DNA from: Nonomuraea endophytica
Lineage (GTDB): Bacteria; Actinomycetota; Actinomycetes; Streptosporangiales; Streptosporangiaceae
Assembly: GCF_014203235.1 (NCBI RefSeq)
Contig: NZ_JACHIN010000009.1
Location: forward strand, 1-64,000
DNA length: 64,000 nucleotides
Direction of reading: 5' to 3'
The notes below the pieces were generated by a model. That model was not told the DNA's origin, made no database searches, and worked only from the letters and a program-made list of their open reading frames with translations. Made by a program: the position numbers and the translations under genes. This document shows, one piece after another, positions 60,487-64,000 of this stretch (position 1 is the first letter of the stretch; each line of letters begins with the position of its first letter).

Positions 60487-61302
60487 TCAGTGGGGTTGGG
60501 TGCAGGTTTTGACCAGGGCGGAGACCAGGGGTGTCAGGGTTGCCTGGTCGGCGGGGTCGCTGGGTTCGTACTCGGTGATCCCGAGCCCGGCGATCTCGAA
60601 CCGCCCGGCCACAGCCTCCACCAGCGCCAGCAACTGCCCAGCCCGCAACCCACCCCGAGCCGGCGACCCCACAGAAGTGAACTCGGAAGGATCCAGCACA
60701 TCCAGATCAATGTGAATGTAGACGGCGATCTCATCGCCACCTGCCCGCGAAACCCCGTCCAGAAGAGCATCCGCACCAGCCAGATCCTCCACACGAAGGT
60801 GACGAACCCCGCGCTCCTCGATAAAGGCGACCTCGGCCGCGTCCAGATCCCGTGCCCCGGCGAGGACGATCCGCCGAGGATCCAGGCTCACCTCGGGCAG
60901 CAGTTCAGGGTGCCCCTCGCCGGTGAGCGCCCGCAGCACCATGCCGTGAAAGGCCCCGGAAGGAGAGGTATCGGGCGTGTTCAGATCCCCGTGGGCGTCG
61001 AACCACAGCACCACCAGCCGTTCCCCATACCGGCGCACGGCGGCGGCGATCGGCTCAAGGTCGACTCCGCAGTCACCGCCCAGCGTCACCGGGAAGCCCT
61101 GGGCGTCGGCCCGCGCGGTGCGGACCCGGGAGGCGGTGACAGCGAGTTCGGCGGGAGTGGAGCCCTCCGCCACCTCGACCCGCACCCGGTCTCCGCCGGG
61201 CACCATCTCGGCCAGCAGCCTGGCCCCTTCGACGAGGCGCTCCGCCGTACGGGATCCGGACGACCGCCACTGCGGCACCTCGATTACCGAAATCAACGTC
61301 AT
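60487..61302 (-). CDS. Arginase/agmatinase (ureohydrolase) family protein
   Basis: The binuclear manganese motifs are VTLGGDCGVD (usually GGDHS; here Cys replaces His), VLWFDAHGDLNTPD and HIDLDVLDPSEF. With the first-motif His changed to Cys, one metal ligand is altered, as in other actinomycete arginase-like proteins, so the real substrate may differ from arginine or agmatine. The enzyme hydrolyses guanidino compounds to urea in the known family. I chose ATG 61302; in-frame ATGs just upstream lack spacing to a ribosome site. It is divergent from ispE. Confidence 0.82.
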   Translation of the reverse strand: MTLISVIEVPQWRSSGSRTAERLVEGARLLAEMVPGGDRVRVEVAEGSTPAELAVTASRVRTARADAQGFPVTLGGDCGVDLEPIAAAVRRYGERLVVLWFDAHGDLNTPDTSPSGAFHGMVLRALTGEGHPELLPEVSLDPRRIVLAGARDLDAAEVAFIEERGVRHLRVEDLAGADALLDGVSRAGGDEIAVYIHIDLDVLDPSEFTSVGSPARGGLRAGQLLALVEAVAGRFEIAGLGITEYEPSDPADQATLTPLVSALVKTCTQPH

Positions 61303-61437
61303 CTGCCCACGATGCATCATCTCCGGAAGAAAGGCGTGGCCGGGGTGACGTGCGGGTTCGGGATGGGCGTGGGGCGGCCGGGAGCCCGCTACCATCGAGG
61401 GTCCTGTCCCCGAGGCGATGAAAGTGGCAGCGGATCG

Positions 61438-62340
61438 ATGAGTTCGGTGACCGTACGGGTGCCCGCAAAAGTCAATGTGCAGCTTTCCGTCGGGCCCTTG
61501 CGTGACGACGGCTACCACGACCTCGTGAACGTCTTCCACGCCGTATCGATCTTCGACGAGGTCGAGGCCAAGGAGTCGGAGCTGGTCAAGGTCGGCGTCG
61601 TGGGCGAGTGGGCCGACCAGGTGCCGCTCGACGACGGCAACCTGGCCATCCAGGCCGCCCGCGCGCTGGCCAAGCACGCGGGCCGCAGCTACGGCGTCGA
61701 ACTGGTCATCAGGAAGGCGATCCCGGTGGCCGGTGGGATGGCCGGAGGCAGCGCCGACGCCGCGGGCGCGCTGGTGGCGTGCAACGAGCTGTGGGGGCTC
61801 GGCCTGCCGCCCGAGGACCTGATGGAGATCGCCGCGGACCTGGGCAGCGACGTGCCGTTCTCCCTGCTCGGCGGCACGGCGGTGGGCACCGGCCGGGGCG
61901 AGCAGCTGACCGGCCTGGAGACGAGCGGAACCTTCCACTGGGTCTTCGCCATCGCCGACGGCGGCCTGTCGACGGCGAAGGTGTATGCCGAGTGCGACCG
62001 CCTGCGCGAGGCCACCGGCGAGGCGGTCGGATGGCCGCAGGTCAGCGAGCCCCTGCTGACCGCCCTGCGCACCGGCGACGCGCAGGCCCTGGGCGCCGTC
62101 CTCACCAACGACCTGCAGCCCGCCGCCCTCATGCTGCGCCGCAGCCTGGCCCGCACCCTGGAAACCGGCCGCGACCTGGGCGCACTCGGCGCGATCGTCT
62201 CAGGCTCCGGCCCCACCTGCGCGTTCCTCGCCGCCGACGCCGATCACGCCCGCGACCTGTCCATCTCCCTCACCGCCTCCGGCGTCTGCCACACCGCCGC
62301 CCCCACCACCGGTCCAGCCCTTGGTGCGCATCTGATTTGA
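61438..62340 (+). CDS. ispE: 4-diphosphocytidyl-2-C-methyl-D-erythritol kinase
   Basis: VTVRVPAKVNVQLSVGPLRD, ATP site IPVAGGMAGGSADAAGALVA and VSGSGPTCAFLAADADHA are the GHMP-kinase motifs of IspE. It phosphorylates the CDP-methylerythritol intermediate in the MEP isoprenoid pathway. The length (300) is normal. ATG 61438 starts. It belongs to the conserved tatD-rpfB-rsmA-ispE-ABC-F run. Confidence 0.93.
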   Translation: MSSVTVRVPAKVNVQLSVGPLRDDGYHDLVNVFHAVSIFDEVEAKESELVKVGVVGEWADQVPLDDGNLAIQAARALAKHAGRSYGVELVIRKAIPVAGGMAGGSADAAGALVACNELWGLGLPPEDLMEIAADLGSDVPFSLLGGTAVGTGRGEQLTGLETSGTFHWVFAIADGGLSTAKVYAECDRLREATGEAVGWPQVSEPLLTALRTGDAQALGAVLTNDLQPAALMLRRSLARTLETGRDLGALGAIVSGSGPTCAFLAADADHARDLSISLTASGVCHTAAPTTGPALGAHLI

Positions 62341-62540
62341 TTCGTTCTGTCCTTTGTCTCTGCGTGTTCGGGCCGTCTATCCCTTACGGCTCCGCCGCCC
62401 CACCCGCCCCGCCGTACCCGGTGGACGTCTGTCGAGCGATGGTCGTGAGGGCTCACGTGGCACTCGCCGTAACAACTCCGCCCTTGACCACCAAAGGCCC
62501 ACAAGCACACCCGGCCAGACACGGCACACCCAAGACCCGA

Positions 62541-62740
62541 TACCGCCTGGCCAGGGCGGAGTTGGCATCGCCTGGCCAGGGCGGACATGGCATCGCCTGG
62601 CCAGGGCGGACATGGCATCGCACAGGCAGAGCGGACGTGGCACTGCGTGGGCAAGCAGGTGGGACACCGCCATGTCGGGACACCGCCGGGTCGGGACACC
62701 GCCGGGTCGGGACACCGCCGGGTCGGGGCACCGCTGGGTC
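62541..62740. repeat. Two adjoining minisatellites: 25-bp x5 and 16-bp x5
   Basis: Units of 25 bases start at 62541, 62566, 62591, 62616 and 62641 (last one 20 bases), of which the second and third are identical. Directly after, 16-base units start at 62661, 62677, 62693, 62709 and 62725; the second to fourth are identical (GGGACACCGCCGGGTC). Neither period fits codons. The whole gap 62341-62919 between ispE and the ABC-F gene contains no supported gene. Confidence 0.9.
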
Positions 62741-62919
62741 GGTCAGTGGGCGGGCATGCTGCCTGTTCTGTTCGTGCGGCTTGGTTCGGGGGCGGTGGGG
62801 TTCCCGAGGGCCGAGTAGCTCGTCAGGCCGGTCGCCTCGGAAGGTTGTGGTGCTGTGGGCGGGGGGTGGGTTGGAGGTTGGATGGGGTGGCGTTGGGTTG
62901 CCAGTACGCTGGGACGGCC

Positions 62920-64000
62920 ATGAATCTGGTCAATCTTGAGTCTGTTTCCCATGCCTACGGCCCCAAGCCGTTGCTCAGCGATCTCTCCCTGGGGGTGGAG
63001 GCCGGTGAGCGGATCGGGGTGGTCGGGCGCAACGGCGGTGGTAAGACCACCCTGCTGGCGGTGATCTCCGGTGAGGTCAAACCGGACAGCGGCCGGGTCA
63101 CGCACAACCGTGGCCTGCGGATCGGTGTCCTGTCGCAGCAGGACACGTTGGATCCTGGGCTGAGTGTGCGCGAGACCGTGCTGGGTGGCCGGGCTGAGCA
63201 TGAGTGGGCCGGTGATCAGGGTGTACGGGAGATTCTGGCCAACCTGATCGGCGACCTTGACCTGGAGTCCAAGGTGTCGGAGTTGTCGGGTGGGGAGCGG
63301 CGGCGCACCGCGCTGGCCAAGCTGCTCATCGACGAACACGAGCTGATCATGCTCGACGAGCCCACCAACCACCTGGACATCGAGGCGATCGCCTGGCTGG
63401 CCGGGCACCTGGCGACGCGCAAGAGCGCGCTCGTGGTGGTGACGCACGACCGGTGGTTCCTCGACGCCGTCTCCACGCGCACGTGGGAGGTCGTGGACGG
63501 CAAGGTCGAGCGCTATGAAGGTGGTTACGCGGCGTATGTCCTGGCCAAGGCCGAGCGCGCCCGCATCGCCCAGGCCGCCGAGGAACGCCGCCAGAACCTC
63601 ATGCGCAAGGAGATCGCCTGGCTGCGGCGGGGCCCGCCCGCGCGTACCTCGAAGCCGAAGTTCCGCGTCGACGCGGCGCAGGCGCTGATCGCCAACGAGC
63701 CGCCCGCGCGGGAGAGCGTGGAGCTGGTGAAGTTCGCGACGGCGCGGCTGGGCAAGACCGTGTACGACCTCGAAGACGTCACCCTCCACGCCGGAGGGCC
63801 CGGCAGCGGGCCGATGGTGCTCGACGCGTGCACGTGGCAGTTCGGGCCGGGTGACCGGATCGGGCTGATCGGCGTCAACGGCTCCGGCAAGTCGTCGGTG
63901 CTGCGGCTGCTGGCTGACACGGTCCAGCCGGACACGGGCCGCGTGGTGCGCGGCAGGACGGTCCGCCTGGCACACCTGTCGCAGGAACTGACCGAGCTGG
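62920..64000 (+). CDS. ABC-F ATPase (Uup/EttA-like), truncated by window end
   Basis: The ATG at 62920 opens a frame that runs out of the window: 360 codons are seen. The first ATPase domain has Walker A GRNGGGKTT, signature SELSGGERRRTALAKLL and Walker B LIMLDEPTNHLD; an ABC-F linker rich in Arg/Lys follows (EERRQNLMRKEIAWLRR), then the second Walker A GVNGSGKSS. ABC-F proteins act on the ribosome rather than in transport, rescuing or adjusting stalled translation; some give antibiotic resistance. A gene of this type following ispE is usual in actinobacteria. Confidence 0.93.
   Translation, partial: MNLVNLESVSHAYGPKPLLSDLSLGVEAGERIGVVGRNGGGKTTLLAVISGEVKPDSGRVTHNRGLRIGVLSQQDTLDPGLSVRETVLGGRAEHEWAGDQGVREILANLIGDLDLESKVSELSGGERRRTALAKLLIDEHELIMLDEPTNHLDIEAIAWLAGHLATRKSALVVVTHDRWFLDAVSTRTWEVVDGKVERYEGGYAAYVLAKAERARIAQAAEERRQNLMRKEIAWLRRGPPARTSKPKFRVDAAQALIANEPPARESVELVKFATARLGKTVYDLEDVTLHAGGPGSGPMVLDACTWQFGPGDRIGLIGVNGSGKSSVLRLLADTVQPDTGRVVRGRTVRLAHLSQELTEL

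Noticed and set aside
62541..62740. CRISPR array
   Set aside because: Repeats are directly adjacent without unique spacers and no cas genes are present.

Overview
The window is a high-GC actinomycete chromosome segment. Gene content and order (SepX/GlpR beside a MoeA-like gene, RpfB next to TatD, protein mannosyltransferases, a SARP/AfsR-type regulator, an actinomycete integrative and conjugative element) suggest the Streptosporangiales, possibly Nonomuraea-like. That assignment is inference from synteny and composition; no rRNA is present.

Bases 1-16690 are accessory DNA. The left edge holds the tail of an IS982-like transposase with an internal 54-bp duplication, then a decayed IS1182-like transposase. 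Next comes a tightly coupled two-gene cassette (1240-4200): a GIY-YIG nuclease-like protein with a large insertion, and a 745-residue DGQHR/DndB-like protein. I regard this pair as the best candidate for an undescribed defence or DNA-modification system. An actinomycete integrative and conjugative element (AICE) follows: a PLD-like DUF5919 gene broken by one in-frame TGA, a double-wHTH GntR protein, an HD phosphohydrolase, a minus-strand DUF5919-Nudix-SUKH operon, two very small proteins, a GntR repressor facing a strong promoter with a palindromic operator, an SCO3933-type protein, an FtsK-like Tra gene carrying a frameshift, a SpdB-like membrane protein, three small conserved proteins including a 32-residue zinc-finger-like one, a RepSA-type initiator, Xis and a tyrosine integrase. 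The element abuts the 3' end of tRNA-Arg(CCT) at 16691. No copy of the tRNA 3' end is visible to the left, so the other boundary probably lies outside the window and the DGQHR cassette may be cargo.

Bases 16900-32996 are mostly core genes: a VanY-type peptidase, MscL, a CpaB/SAF protein coupled to MTA phosphorylase, a DHA2 efflux pump fused to a winged helix, an FmdB zinc ribbon, a K+/H+ antiporter, 5-formyl-THF cyclo-ligase, and the galU-moeA/glp-moaC-mog-GNAT-sepX run. tRNA-Ala(CGC), a MarR-SnoaL pair, a DHFR-like reductase and a BAAT-type hydrolase follow.

Bases 33051-48138 hold an AlkX-like winged-helix protein, a protein O-mannosylation locus (two PMT paralogues flanking rsmI, a membrane glycosyltransferase and a GT2 enzyme), an OmpR-type two-component system, a TetR-MFS pair and metG. 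Bases 48074-64000 hold a SARP-FAD monooxygenase pair and the tatD-rpfB-rsmA-ispE-ABC-F core run. That run is interrupted by a Ser/Thr kinase plus two FG-GAP proteins and by an NlpC/P60 plus arginase-family pair. Four minisatellite arrays (27, 28, 25 and 16 bp units) sit in gene-free gaps of the core region.
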